Positions 44,128 to 52,432 of a DNA stretch of 64,000 bases are shown here, in pieces. The position numbers were made by a program, and so were the translations under genes. The stretch lies in the NCBI RefSeq assembly GCF_051195255.1, contig NZ_JBNJLK010000001.1:248001-312000 (forward strand). Reading direction: 5' to 3'. The DNA comes from Falsirhodobacter sp051195255 (GTDB lineage: Bacteria; Pseudomonadota; Alphaproteobacteria; Rhodobacterales; Rhodobacteraceae). Each line of letters opens with the position of its first letter. Within the stretch, counting starts at the first letter, position 1. The notes under the pieces are model-generated. The model worked only from the letters and a program-made list of their open reading frames with translations, was not told the DNA's origin and did not search any database.

Positions 44128-44162
44128 GTGCGCCCGGCCGACGTGGCATTGCCGTGGCGCAC
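44128..44162 (+). promoter_or_regulatory. Structured leader before rpmI-rplT
   Basis: An 11-bp stem with one bulged T: GTGCGCC-CGGC (44128-44138) pairs with GCCG-T-GGCGCAC (44151-44162) around a 12-nt loop, ending 27 nt before the rpmI start. L20 represses its own operon by binding leader RNA in other bacteria; this stem is a candidate site, but no match to a known L20 target was tested. Confidence 0.45.
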
Positions 44163-44189
44163 GTTCACAACTCGCAAGAGGAGATGAAA

Positions 44190-44390
44190 ATGCCCAAGAT
44201 GAAGACCAAATCGGCCGCGAAGAAGCGTTTCAGCTTCACGGCTTCCGGCAAGGTGAAGGCTGGCCCCGCCGGCAAGCGCCACGGCATGATCAAACGCTCG
44301 ACGAAATTCATCCGCGACGTCACGGGAACGATGATCCTGTGCGCTTCGGACGAGAAGATCGTCAAGAAATACATGCCCTATAACCGGTAA
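44190..44390 (+). CDS. rpmI: 50S ribosomal protein L35
   Basis: A 66-residue very basic protein with the L35 pattern: MPKMKTKSAAKKRFSFTASG, then GKRHGMIKRSTKFIRD. AGAGGAG precedes the ATG. infC, often upstream of rpmI, is absent; pyk is upstream instead. Confidence 0.97.
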   Translation: MPKMKTKSAAKKRFSFTASGKVKAGPAGKRHGMIKRSTKFIRDVTGTMILCASDEKIVKKYMPYNR

Positions 44391-44401
44391 GGAGAGCGTA
44401 G

Positions 44402-44764
44402 ATGTCCCGCGTCAAATCCGGCGTTGTCACGCACGCCCGTCACCGTAAAGTCATCAAGGCGGCCAAAGGCTATTACGCCGCCCGTTCGACGAACTTCCGC
44501 ACCGCGACCCAGGCCGTCGACAAGGCCAACCAGTACGCGACCCGCGACCGCAAGACCCGCAAGCGCACCTTCCGCGCCCTGTGGATCCAGCGCATCAACG
44601 CGGCCGTCCGTCTGTTCGACGCCGAGATGACCTATTCGCGCTTCATCAACGGTCTGGCCGTGGCCGGGATCGAAGTGGACCGCAAGGTTCTGGCCGATCT
44701 GGCCGTGCGCGAGCCCGAGGCGTTCAACGCCATCGCGGCGCAGGCGAAAAAAGCTCTCGCCTGA
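44402..44764 (+). CDS. rplT: 50S ribosomal protein L20
   Basis: A 120-residue basic protein matching L20: SRVKSGVVTHARHRKVIKAA, GYYAARSTNFRTATQAV, RTFRALWIQRINAA. An early assembly protein of the large subunit. 11 bp after rpmI, with GGAGAG before the ATG; a strong terminator follows. Confidence 0.98.
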   Translation: MSRVKSGVVTHARHRKVIKAAKGYYAARSTNFRTATQAVDKANQYATRDRKTRKRTFRALWIQRINAAVRLFDAEMTYSRFINGLAVAGIEVDRKVLADLAVREPEAFNAIAAQAKKALA

Positions 44765-44771
44765 TCTTCGA

Positions 44772-44797
44772 AAAGCCCCGCCTCGGCGGGGTTTTTT
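44772..44797 (+). terminator. Rho-independent terminator of rpmI-rplT
   Basis: Stem CCCCGCC - TC - GGCGGGG followed by TTTTTT, 11 nt after the rplT stop codon. The clearest intrinsic terminator in the window. Confidence 0.92.
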
Positions 44798-44859
44798 ATT
44801 GCCCGCCTTGCCAGCACGCGCCCTGACGGCTAATCCAAGGCCGGACCAAGGAGGCCGGC

Positions 44860-45942
44860 ATGGACGGGATCGACACGCTTCGCGACACATACCTCAATCG
44901 CATCAAGGATGCCGGGGATGAGGCTGCGGTGGAGGAGCTTCGCCTTGCCGCCCTTGGCAAGAAGGGCGAGATCAGCCTGAAGATGCGCGAACTGGGCAAG
45001 ATGACGCCCGAGGAGCGGCAGACCACCGGCGCCGCCCTGAACATCCTGAAGGACGAGATCGACGCCGCCCTGCGTGCCCGCAAGGCCAGCCTTGCCGATG
45101 TCGCGCTGGAACAGCGCCTCGCCTCCGAATGGCTGGACGTGACACTGCCGGGCCGCCCGCGCCGCACGGGCACCATCCACCCCGTCAGCCAGGTCATGGA
45201 CGAGTTGACCGCCATCTTCGCCGACATGGGCTTTTCCGTGGCCGAAGGCCCGCAGGTCGAATCCGACTGGTACAACTTCGACGCGCTGAACATCCCGCCC
45301 GAGCATCCCGCCCGGCAGGAACACGACACCTTCTTCATGCACCGCGCGCCGGGCGACGACCGCCCGCCCCACGTGCTGCGCACCCACACCTCGCCGGTGC
45401 AGATCCGCGCGCTGGAAGCGAACGGCGCGCCGATCCGCGTGATCGCGCCGGGCCGCGTGTATCGCATGGACATGGACCAGACCCACACGCCGATGTTCCA
45501 CCAAGTCGAAGGCTTGGCGATCGACCGCAACATCTCCATGGCAAACCTGAAATGGGTGCTGGAGGAGTTCTGCCGCGCCTTCTTCGAGGTGCCGTCGGTG
45601 GAACTGCGTTTCCGCGCCTCGCACTTCCCCTTCACCGAACCCTCGGCCGAGGTCGACATCCGCTGTTCGTGGAAGGACGGCCAGCTGAAGATCGGCGAGG
45701 GGGACTCGTGGATGGAGATCCTCGGCTCCGGCATGGTGCACCCGAAGGTCTTGCAAGCGGCGGGCGTGGACCCGACCCACTGGCAGGGCTTCGCCTTCGG
45801 CATGGGCATCGACCGGATTGCCATGTTGAAATACGGCATCCCCGACCTGCGCGCCTTCTTCGAATCCGACCTGCGCTGGCTGCGCCATTACGGCTTCGCC
45901 TCGCTCGACATGCCCGACCTCGCCGGCGGGCTGAGCCGTTAA
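44860..45942 (+). CDS. pheS: Phenylalanine-tRNA ligase alpha subunit
   Basis: Catalytic subunit of the tetrameric class II synthetase. The 360 residues have an N-terminal coiled coil (1-85) for tRNA contact and the catalytic core with motif 2 (RVYRMDMDQTHTPMFHQVEG) and motif 3 (GFAFGMGIDRIAMLKYG). AAGGAGG precedes the ATG. 12 bp before pheT. Confidence 0.97.
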   Translation: MDGIDTLRDTYLNRIKDAGDEAAVEELRLAALGKKGEISLKMRELGKMTPEERQTTGAALNILKDEIDAALRARKASLADVALEQRLASEWLDVTLPGRPRRTGTIHPVSQVMDELTAIFADMGFSVAEGPQVESDWYNFDALNIPPEHPARQEHDTFFMHRAPGDDRPPHVLRTHTSPVQIRALEANGAPIRVIAPGRVYRMDMDQTHTPMFHQVEGLAIDRNISMANLKWVLEEFCRAFFEVPSVELRFRASHFPFTEPSAEVDIRCSWKDGQLKIGEGDSWMEILGSGMVHPKVLQAAGVDPTHWQGFAFGMGIDRIAMLKYGIPDLRAFFESDLRWLRHYGFASLDMPDLAGGLSR

Positions 45943-45954
45943 GGAGACACCGAC

Positions 45955-48351
45955 ATGAAATTCACCCTCTCCTGGCTCAAGACCCATCTCGACACGGCCG
46001 CCAGCCTGGACGACATCGCCTATGCCCTGACTGATCTGGGGCTGGAGGTGGAAGGCATCGCGGACCCCGCCTCGAAGCTGAAAAGCTTCACGCTGGCGAA
46101 GGTCCTGCACGCCGAACAGCATCCCGACGCCGACCGCCTGCGTGTCTGCCGCGTCCTGACGGACGAGGGCGAAAAGCAGATCGTCTGCGGCGCCCCGAAC
46201 GCCCGGACCGGCATCACGGTCGTCCTGTGCAAGCCCGGCGACTATGTCCCCGGCATCGACACCACGCTGGGCGTGGGCAAGATCCGCGGCGTCGAATCCC
46301 ACGGCATGATGGCGTCGGAGCGGGAGCTGGAGCTGTCGGAGGAGCATGACGGCATCATCGAACTGCCCTCGGGCGAGGTCGGAGAGCGTTTCGTCGACTG
46401 GCTGGCCGAGAACCGTCCCGGCGCGGTCGATCCGATGATCCACATCAAGATCACGCCGAACCGCCCCGACGCGCTTGGCGTGCGCGGCATCGCGCGCGAT
46501 CTGGCGGCCCGCGGCCTTGGCACGCTGAAGCCGCTGACCGTCGAACCCTTGCCGGGCACCTTCCCCAATCCGATCACGCTGCGTCTGGAAACGGCGGCTT
46601 GCCCGCTGTTCGCCGGCCGCGTGATCCGCGGCGTGACGAACGGCCCTTCCCCCGACTGGCTGCAACAGCGGCTGAAGGCGATCGGGCTGCGTCCGATCTC
46701 GGCGCTCGTGGACATCACCAACCTGTTCACCTTCGATCTGAACCGCCCGCTGCACGTCTTCGACGCGGCCAAGGTGCAGGGCCATCTGGTGGTGCGCGAG
46801 GCGAAGAAGGGCGAGGAACTGCTGGCGCTGGACGGCAAGACCTATGCCCTGCGCCCCGGCATGGTGGTAATCGCCGATGACAACGGCGTCGAATCCCTTG
46901 GCGGCATCATGGGCGGCGAGGTGTCGGGCTGCGACGACGCGACCACGGACGTCTATCTGGAGGCCGCGTATTTCGACCCGATCACCACGGCCACCACCGG
47001 CCGCGCGCTGAAGATCAACTCCGACGCGCGCTACCGTTTCGAACGCGGCATCGACCCCGCCTTCACGGTGGACGGGATGGAACTGGCCACGCGCATGATC
47101 CTCGACCTGTGCGGGGGGGAGGCGTCGGAGGTACAGGTCGCAGGCGCCGTGCCCGACACCGCCCGTGCCTACCGTCTGGACACCGACCGCGTCGTGTCGC
47201 TGGTGGGGATGGAGATTCCGGCCGCCGAACAGCGCGCCACGCTGGAAGCCCTTGGCTTCCGGCTGGAGGGCGACATGGCCCATGTCCCCACCTGGCGCCC
47301 TGACGTGCTGGGAGAGGCGGATCTGGTCGAGGAGATCGCCCGCGTTGCCTCGCTGACGAAGCTGGAGGGCAAGCCGCTGCCCCGCAGCGCTGCCGGTGTG
47401 CCGCTGCCGATCCTGACCCCGCTGCAACAGCGCGAGAAGATGGCGCGGCGGACGCTGGCCTCGCTCGGCTACAACGAATGCGTCACCTACAGCTTCATCA
47501 ATGCCGGGGATGCGGCGCTGTTCGGCGGCGGCGCGGACGCCGTGCGGGTGGAAAATCCCATCAGTTCCGAAATGACGCATCTGCGGCCCGACCTGCTGCC
47601 CGGCCTTCTGCGGGCCGCGGCGCGCAATCAGGCGCGCGGCTTCATGGATCTGGCCCTGTTCGAGGTCGGCCCCGCCTTCACCGGCGGTGAGCCGGGTGAA
47701 CAGGTGCTGCACGCCACGGGCCTTCTGGTCGGTGCCTCGGCCGCGCGCGATCCCTTCGCCTCGCACCGCGCGGTGGACGTGTTCGACGCCAAGGCCGACG
47801 CCGAGGCGGTGCTGGCCGCCCTTGGCGCGCCCGCGAAGGTGCAGATCACCCGCAAGGTGGGATCGTGGTGGCATCCGGGCCGTTCGGGCGTGATCGGCCT
47901 TGGCCCCAACGCCCTTGCCACGTTCGGGGAAGTGCATCCCCGCATCCTGCAGGCGCTGGACGTCAAGGGGCCGGCGCTGGCCTTCACGATCCACGTGGCG
48001 GCCATCCCCTACCCCAAGGTGAAGACGCCCACGCGCCCCGCACTGAAGCTGTCGGACCTGCAGGCGGTGGATCGCGACTTCGCCTTCGTGGTGGACGCCC
48101 GGACCGAGGCGCTGACGCTGGTGAACGCCGCCGCCGGGGCCGACAAGGCGCTGATCGAAAGCGTGCGCGTGTTCGATCAATTCACCGGCGACAAGGCCGA
48201 GGCGCAGATGGGCGCGGGCAAGAAGTCCATCGCCCTGACCGTGCGTCTGCAACCGACCGAAAAGACGCTGACCGACAAGGACATTGAGGCGGTCAGCGCC
48301 AAGATCATCGAAAAGGTGACCAAGGCCTCGGGCGCGACCCTGCGCGCCTGA
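45955..48351 (+). CDS. pheT: Phenylalanine-tRNA ligase beta subunit
   Basis: The 798-residue partner of PheS, with the expected order: EMAP/OB tRNA-binding domain (about 40-150; HPDADRLRVCRV), B3/B4 editing domain (about 200-380), B5 domain, core-like domain (about 470-690) and C-terminal ferredoxin-like anticodon-binding domain (about 700-798; LSDLQAVDRDFAFVVDARTE). Nothing is missing. Confidence 0.97.
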   Translation: MKFTLSWLKTHLDTAASLDDIAYALTDLGLEVEGIADPASKLKSFTLAKVLHAEQHPDADRLRVCRVLTDEGEKQIVCGAPNARTGITVVLCKPGDYVPGIDTTLGVGKIRGVESHGMMASERELELSEEHDGIIELPSGEVGERFVDWLAENRPGAVDPMIHIKITPNRPDALGVRGIARDLAARGLGTLKPLTVEPLPGTFPNPITLRLETAACPLFAGRVIRGVTNGPSPDWLQQRLKAIGLRPISALVDITNLFTFDLNRPLHVFDAAKVQGHLVVREAKKGEELLALDGKTYALRPGMVVIADDNGVESLGGIMGGEVSGCDDATTDVYLEAAYFDPITTATTGRALKINSDARYRFERGIDPAFTVDGMELATRMILDLCGGEASEVQVAGAVPDTARAYRLDTDRVVSLVGMEIPAAEQRATLEALGFRLEGDMAHVPTWRPDVLGEADLVEEIARVASLTKLEGKPLPRSAAGVPLPILTPLQQREKMARRTLASLGYNECVTYSFINAGDAALFGGGADAVRVENPISSEMTHLRPDLLPGLLRAAARNQARGFMDLALFEVGPAFTGGEPGEQVLHATGLLVGASAARDPFASHRAVDVFDAKADAEAVLAALGAPAKVQITRKVGSWWHPGRSGVIGLGPNALATFGEVHPRILQALDVKGPALAFTIHVAAIPYPKVKTPTRPALKLSDLQAVDRDFAFVVDARTEALTLVNAAAGADKALIESVRVFDQFTGDKAEAQMGAGKKSIALTVRLQPTEKTLTDKDIEAVSAKIIEKVTKASGATLRA

Positions 48352-48358
48352 GGCCCTT

Positions 48359-49186
48359 TCAGACGGCGATGTTGTCGATCAGGCGCACGCCGTCGATCGA
48401 CGCCGCCGCCAGCAGACGGGCCGGACGGGACAGGGTCCCGACCGGCTCCAGCGTTTCGGCGTCGCACAGCTCCACGTAATCGACGGATGCGAAGCCCGCC
48501 GCCCGCAGTGCTTGCGTGGCATTGTGCAGAACCGTCGCGGCCTCCCCACCTTGCCGGACCGCCCGTGCGGCGTGCTGAAGCGCCTCGTGCATCGCCACGG
48601 CCTCGGCCCGCGCGCCCGTCCCCAGACGGCGGTTGCGCGAGGACATGGCAAGGCCGTCGGCCTCGCGCATCGTCGGGCAGCCTTCGATGCGGATCGGCAG
48701 GTTCAGGTCGGTCACGAAGCGGCGCACGATCTGAAGCTGCTGCCAGTCCTTTTCGCCAAAGAAGGCGACGTCGGCCTGCGACATGGTGAACAGCTTCAAC
48801 ACCACCGTCGCCATCCCGTCGAAATGTCCCGGCCGGTGCGTGCCTTCCAGTCGGTCGCCCAGCCGGTCCACATGCAGGGAGGAGGCGAAGCCCGCAGGAT
48901 ACATCTCCTCGACCGTGGGCAGGAACACGGCGTCCACGCCGTCCAGCAGCGCCACGTCCCGCGCCTCGTCCCGGGGATATTTCTCCAGATCCTCGGGGTT
49001 GTTGAACTGCTTGGGGTTGACGAAGATCGACACGATCACCCGCCCGCAGTCGGCGCGGGCCCGGTCCACAAGGCTCAGATGTCCTTCGTGCAGCGCGCCC
49101 ATCGTGGGAACCAGCCCCACCGTCGCGCCATCCGCCTTCCAGCCCGCGACCAACGCACGCAGATCCGCCACGGTCCGGACGATCAT
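48359..49186 (-). CDS. panC: Pantothenate synthetase
   Basis: Joins pantoate and beta-alanine using ATP in coenzyme A synthesis. The 275 residues show VPTMGALHEGHLSLV (HIGH-like ATP site), FVNPKQFNNPEDLEKYPR, FGEKDWQQLQIV and MSSRN (KMSKS-like). Its ATG overlaps the panB stop (ATGA). Convergent with pheT, 7 bp between. Confidence 0.97.
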   Translation of the reverse strand: MIVRTVADLRALVAGWKADGATVGLVPTMGALHEGHLSLVDRARADCGRVIVSIFVNPKQFNNPEDLEKYPRDEARDVALLDGVDAVFLPTVEEMYPAGFASSLHVDRLGDRLEGTHRPGHFDGMATVVLKLFTMSQADVAFFGEKDWQQLQIVRRFVTDLNLPIRIEGCPTMREADGLAMSSRNRRLGTGARAEAVAMHEALQHAARAVRQGGEAATVLHNATQALRAAGFASVDYVELCDAETLEPVGTLSRPARLLAAASIDGVRLIDNIAV

Positions 49187-50004
49187 TTCACGCTGTCCGC
49201 AAAGGAATGTTCGGCGGCGGGGAAGGTGCGGGCGCGCACTTCGGCGGCATAGGAAGCGATGGCCTGATCGGCGTCGCCCGCCAGATTGGCATAACGTTTG
49301 ACGAATTTCGGACGGAAATCCGCGAACAGGCCCAGCATGTCGTCCACGACCAGGATCTGCCCGTCGCAGTCCGGTCCCGCGCCGATGCCGACGGTTGGCA
49401 CGGCCACGGCTTCGGTGATGCGGCGCGCAAGGCCCTGCGGCACCTTTTCCAGAACCACCGCGAAGGCCCCCGCCTCGGCCACGGCCACGGTGTCGGCCAG
49501 AACGCGGTCGCCATCGGCGTCGCGCCCCTGCACCTTGTAGCCGCCCAGGGTGTTCACCGCCTGCGGGGTCAGGCCCACATGGCCCATCACCGGCACCCCG
49601 CGCGCGGTCAGGAAGGCCACGGTGTCGGCCATGGACACGCCGCCTTCCAGCTTCACCGCCGCAGCCCCCGTTTCACGCAGCAGGCGCGAAGCGTTGCGGA
49701 AGGCCTGTTCGGGGCTTTCCTCATAGCTGCCGAAGGGCATGTCGATCACGCACAACGCGCGGGACAGCCCGCGCATCACCGCCTGCCCGTGCAGGATCAT
49801 CATCTCCATCGTGACGCCAAGGGTGGACGGCAGGCCGTGCAGCACCATGCCAAGGCTGTCACCCACCAGCGCCAGATCGCAATGCGCGTCGACCAGTTTC
49901 GCCATGGGCGTGGTGTAGGCGGTCAGGCAGACAACGGGCTTGGCACCCTTGCGCCCCCGGATGTCCGAAGCCGTCAGGCTCCGGATCTGGACATTCGCGC
50001 TCAT
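49183..50004 (-). CDS. panB: 3-methyl-2-oxobutanoate hydroxymethyltransferase
   Basis: Makes ketopantoate from 2-oxoisovalerate and methylenetetrahydrofolate. The 273 residues carry TAYTTPMAKLVD, GDSLGMVLHG, DMPFGSYE, VKLEGG, GHVGLTPQ and the metal/substrate residues of the TIM barrel. First gene of panBC; a short promoter region of 61 bp separates it from the L,D-transpeptidase gene end. Confidence 0.97.
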   Translation of the reverse strand: MSANVQIRSLTASDIRGRKGAKPVVCLTAYTTPMAKLVDAHCDLALVGDSLGMVLHGLPSTLGVTMEMMILHGQAVMRGLSRALCVIDMPFGSYEESPEQAFRNASRLLRETGAAAVKLEGGVSMADTVAFLTARGVPVMGHVGLTPQAVNTLGGYKVQGRDADGDRVLADTVAVAEAGAFAVVLEKVPQGLARRITEAVAVPTVGIGAGPDCDGQILVVDDMLGLFADFRPKFVKRYANLAGDADQAIASYAAEVRARTFPAAEHSFADSVK

Positions 50005-50065
50005 GTGGCCTCCCCGATGGTTGTGCGGGTAGGGTTATAACGGCGCGGTTCCCGGGATGCCAGCC

Positions 50066-50785
50066 TCAGCCGGCCAGGGCCAGTTGCGGCACGGGTTCGA
50101 TGTCGCCATCCGCATCCTCAACCCAGCGGCCTTCGTAGTTCAGGCTTTCCGCCTCGGTCCGCACCTTGACGCGGGCGCCCGTTTCCACCCGGTTGTACAG
50201 GTCGATGATGTCCTGGTTGAACAGGCGGATGCATCCGGCCGACGTCGCCCGCCCGATGGAACGGTTGTCGATCGTGCCGTGGATCCGGTAATAGGTGTCG
50301 CGGCCGTTGCGATAAAGATACAGCGCCCGTGCGCCCAGCGGGTTTTCCAGACCGCCCGGCAGACCGCCCGCGTATTCGGCATAAAGCTCCGGCTGGGTGC
50401 GGATCATGTTGCGCGTCGGGGTCCAGTTCGGCCACTGGCGTTTCATGCCGATCGTGGCGTTGCCGCGGAAGGCCTTGCCTTCGGGACCGACGCCCACGGC
50501 ATAGCGCATCGCCCGGCCGTTCCCCAAAACGTAGTACAGGCGGCGCGCGAACGGATCGACGACGATAGTGTTGGCCGCTTCGGGCCCGGTATAGGCCACT
50601 TCCTGGCGCACCTTCTCCTCGTTCAGCAGGCGCGTGTCCACGGCGGGGATCAGGATGTCCCCGTCCTGCACGGGGGCATAGTCAGGGTGGACGGCCGGAC
50701 GCGTCGCCTGGGGCGGCGTGGAGGCACAGGCGGACAGCAGCGCCATCGACAGGATGACAGCGACATGGCGGATCTTGAGACGCAC
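50066..50785 (-). CDS. Lipoprotein L,D-transpeptidase (YkuD domain)
   Basis: A 239-residue envelope enzyme. The signal ends in LLSAC (lipidated Cys20). The YkuD domain spans about 72-215 with the catalytic motif IHGTIDNRSIGRATSAGCIR: His169, Ser182, Cys185. Such enzymes make 3-3 peptidoglycan cross-links or attach proteins to it. The start is a GTG at 50785 with GGGGAAA upstream. It is downstream of fliP on the same strand but 111 bp away. Confidence 0.92.
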   Translation of the reverse strand: MRLKIRHVAVILSMALLSACASTPPQATRPAVHPDYAPVQDGDILIPAVDTRLLNEEKVRQEVAYTGPEAANTIVVDPFARRLYYVLGNGRAMRYAVGVGPEGKAFRGNATIGMKRQWPNWTPTRNMIRTQPELYAEYAGGLPGGLENPLGARALYLYRNGRDTYYRIHGTIDNRSIGRATSAGCIRLFNQDIIDLYNRVETGARVKVRTEAESLNYEGRWVEDADGDIEPVPQLALAG

Positions 50786-50896
50786 CGGTTTATTTCCCCA
50801 TTCTCGTATTCTCAGGGGGGCAAACTGCGCCGGGGGGGCCGGAGGTCAACCCGTCTTGTGCCCTTTGGGCCCAAGGCGTGGCCCGAAAGCCACCCT

Positions 50897-51610
50897 TCAG
50901 GAATAGCTGCGCACCAGCGCCGCCGCCACCAGCGACCATCCGTCCGCCACCACGAAGAAGGCAAGCTTGAACGGCAGGGACACGACGGCCGGCGGCACCA
51001 TCATCATCCCCATCGACATCAGCACGGCCGAGACGACCAGATCGATCACCAGGAACGGCAGAAACAGCAGGAACCCCGTTTCGAACGCGCGCTGGATTTC
51101 CGACAGCATGAAGGACGGCACGAGAACGGACAGCGGCGCGTCTGGCAAGGCCGGCACAGGGCCTTCGCGCAGCGCCGCAAGGGCCTGATAGGCGTCGGGA
51201 TCCAGACGCGCCTGCATGAAGGCGCGGAACGGGCCGGTGATGGCGGGCCAGGCCGTCTGAAGATCGCTCCGCCCTTCGGTCAGCGGTTGCACCCCGTTCA
51301 CCCAGGCCTCGGTCAGCACCGGGTCCATCACGAACCAAGTCAGGAACAGCGCCAGGCTGATCATCAGCATGTTCGGCGGTGCCTGCTGCAATCCGATGGC
51401 CTGACGCAAGATCGACAGCACCGTCACGATGAAGGGAAAGCACGTGACCATGATGGCGATGCCGGGCACCAGGCTCAGCACCGTAACCAGTGCGATCAGC
51501 TGGACCGTGCGCCCTGTCAGCGATTCGCCCCCCGCCCCCATGTCGAGGGTCAGCTGCTGCGCCGCGGCCGGACCCGCCAGCAGGACCAGCAGCAGCGCAA
51601 GGCGGATCAC
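50897..51610 (-). CDS. fliP: Flagellar export gate protein FliP
   Basis: A 237-residue membrane protein of the type III export gate (FliPQR). Signal-like N-terminus, then LVTVLSLVPGIAIMVTCFPFIVT, QQAPPNMLMISLALFLTWF and FLPFLVIDLVVSAVLMSMGMMM, all FliP hallmarks. The GTG start at 51610 overlaps the fliN stop (GTGA). Confidence 0.95.
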   Translation of the reverse strand: MIRLALLLVLLAGPAAAQQLTLDMGAGGESLTGRTVQLIALVTVLSLVPGIAIMVTCFPFIVTVLSILRQAIGLQQAPPNMLMISLALFLTWFVMDPVLTEAWVNGVQPLTEGRSDLQTAWPAITGPFRAFMQARLDPDAYQALAALREGPVPALPDAPLSVLVPSFMLSEIQRAFETGFLLFLPFLVIDLVVSAVLMSMGMMMVPPAVVSLPFKLAFFVVADGWSLVAAALVRSYS

Positions 51611-51864
51611 AGCGTGCCCCCGCCACTGGCCACTTCGGTCAGGCGCACGGCCAACTGGCCGGCCTGATCGCCTTCGCCTTCCTGCAGCACGCCGCGCGCG
51701 ATCAGCCGATCGCCGACATACAGCTCCACCGGGTCTTCCACCCGACGATCCAGGGTCAGCACGGCGTCGCGCTGCATTTTCAGAAGCTCCCGCACCTGCG
51801 GGCGGGCCTTGCCGACCGAGACGGTGATCTCGATCGGGACGTGGGAAAACGGGCTGTCATCCAT
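51607..51864 (-). CDS. fliN: FliN-like flagellar switch protein (SpoA domain)
   Basis: An 85-residue protein that is essentially one SpoA domain: VPIEITVSVGKARPQVRELL, then a conserved Leu-Asp strand (AVLTLDRRVEDPVELYVGDRLIARG). FliN forms the lower C-ring with FliM and binds FliH. Shorter than E. coli FliN, lacking its N-terminal extension. Overlaps fliH by 8 bp. Confidence 0.9.
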   Translation of the reverse strand: MDDSPFSHVPIEITVSVGKARPQVRELLKMQRDAVLTLDRRVEDPVELYVGDRLIARGVLQEGEGDQAGQLAVRLTEVASGGGTL

Positions 51865-52432
51865 GGCGAAGTTCCTGGTTCAGGGTGAAAAGATCGTCCA
51901 GCGCCGACAGGATCTCCGTTACGGCGGCCGAAGGGTCGACGCGTGTTTCGGCGGCACCCCCCAGCACCCGGACGGCACCACGCGGGGCCTGCGGATCGCT
52001 GTCGATGATCAGGGGGAAGGTCGGGGCGGGCAGGTGCGGGCGCAGGGCGGCCATATCCTCCGGGTGCAGCACCAGCCGAAGGGGACGCGCGGTGGCGGTC
52101 GCGGCCAAGGGCGCCACGGCCTCGGCCACCAGGGGGCCCAGCGCCGCCATGGCGGCGGCCGGCAGAACCGCCCCCAGGATCTGGCGCAGCAGCGGATCGA
52201 GTTCGGCCAGCATCTCCTCCCGCGCGCCGTTCCAGGCGAAGGCCATGTCCTGCAGGCTGCGCGACAGGGTTTCGGCCAGATCCAGTTCGGCGCGGCGAGT
52301 TGCGGCCGCCTGTTCCGCCTCGGCCTCGGCGCGCCCTTCGGCACGGGCCAGGCGCCGGATCTCGTCCAGTTCGGCCGCGTCCGTCAGAAGAACCTCGGTT
52401 TCATCAAAGGATTCAAGCCGCAGGGGGATCAT
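51857..52432 (-). CDS. fliH: FliH-like flagellar export ATPase regulator
   Basis: A 191-residue protein placed between fliF and fliN. It has a long Ala/Glu-rich helix (about 20-80; IRRLARAEGRAEAEAEQAA) and a C-terminal alpha/beta domain (LRLVLHPEDMAALRPHL, GAVRVLGG) as in FliH/YscL proteins, which tether the FliI ATPase to the C-ring. Sequence is divergent, so the call leans on position. Confidence 0.78.
   Translation of the reverse strand: MIPLRLESFDETEVLLTDAAELDEIRRLARAEGRAEAEAEQAAATRRAELDLAETLSRSLQDMAFAWNGAREEMLAELDPLLRQILGAVLPAAAMAALGPLVAEAVAPLAATATARPLRLVLHPEDMAALRPHLPAPTFPLIIDSDPQAPRGAVRVLGGAAETRVDPSAAVTEILSALDDLFTLNQELRHG

Noticed and set aside
44830..48252. 1140-codon open frame on the minus strand
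   Set aside because: Fully antisense to pheS and pheT, which are complete and well conserved. No ribosome site and shadow-type composition.
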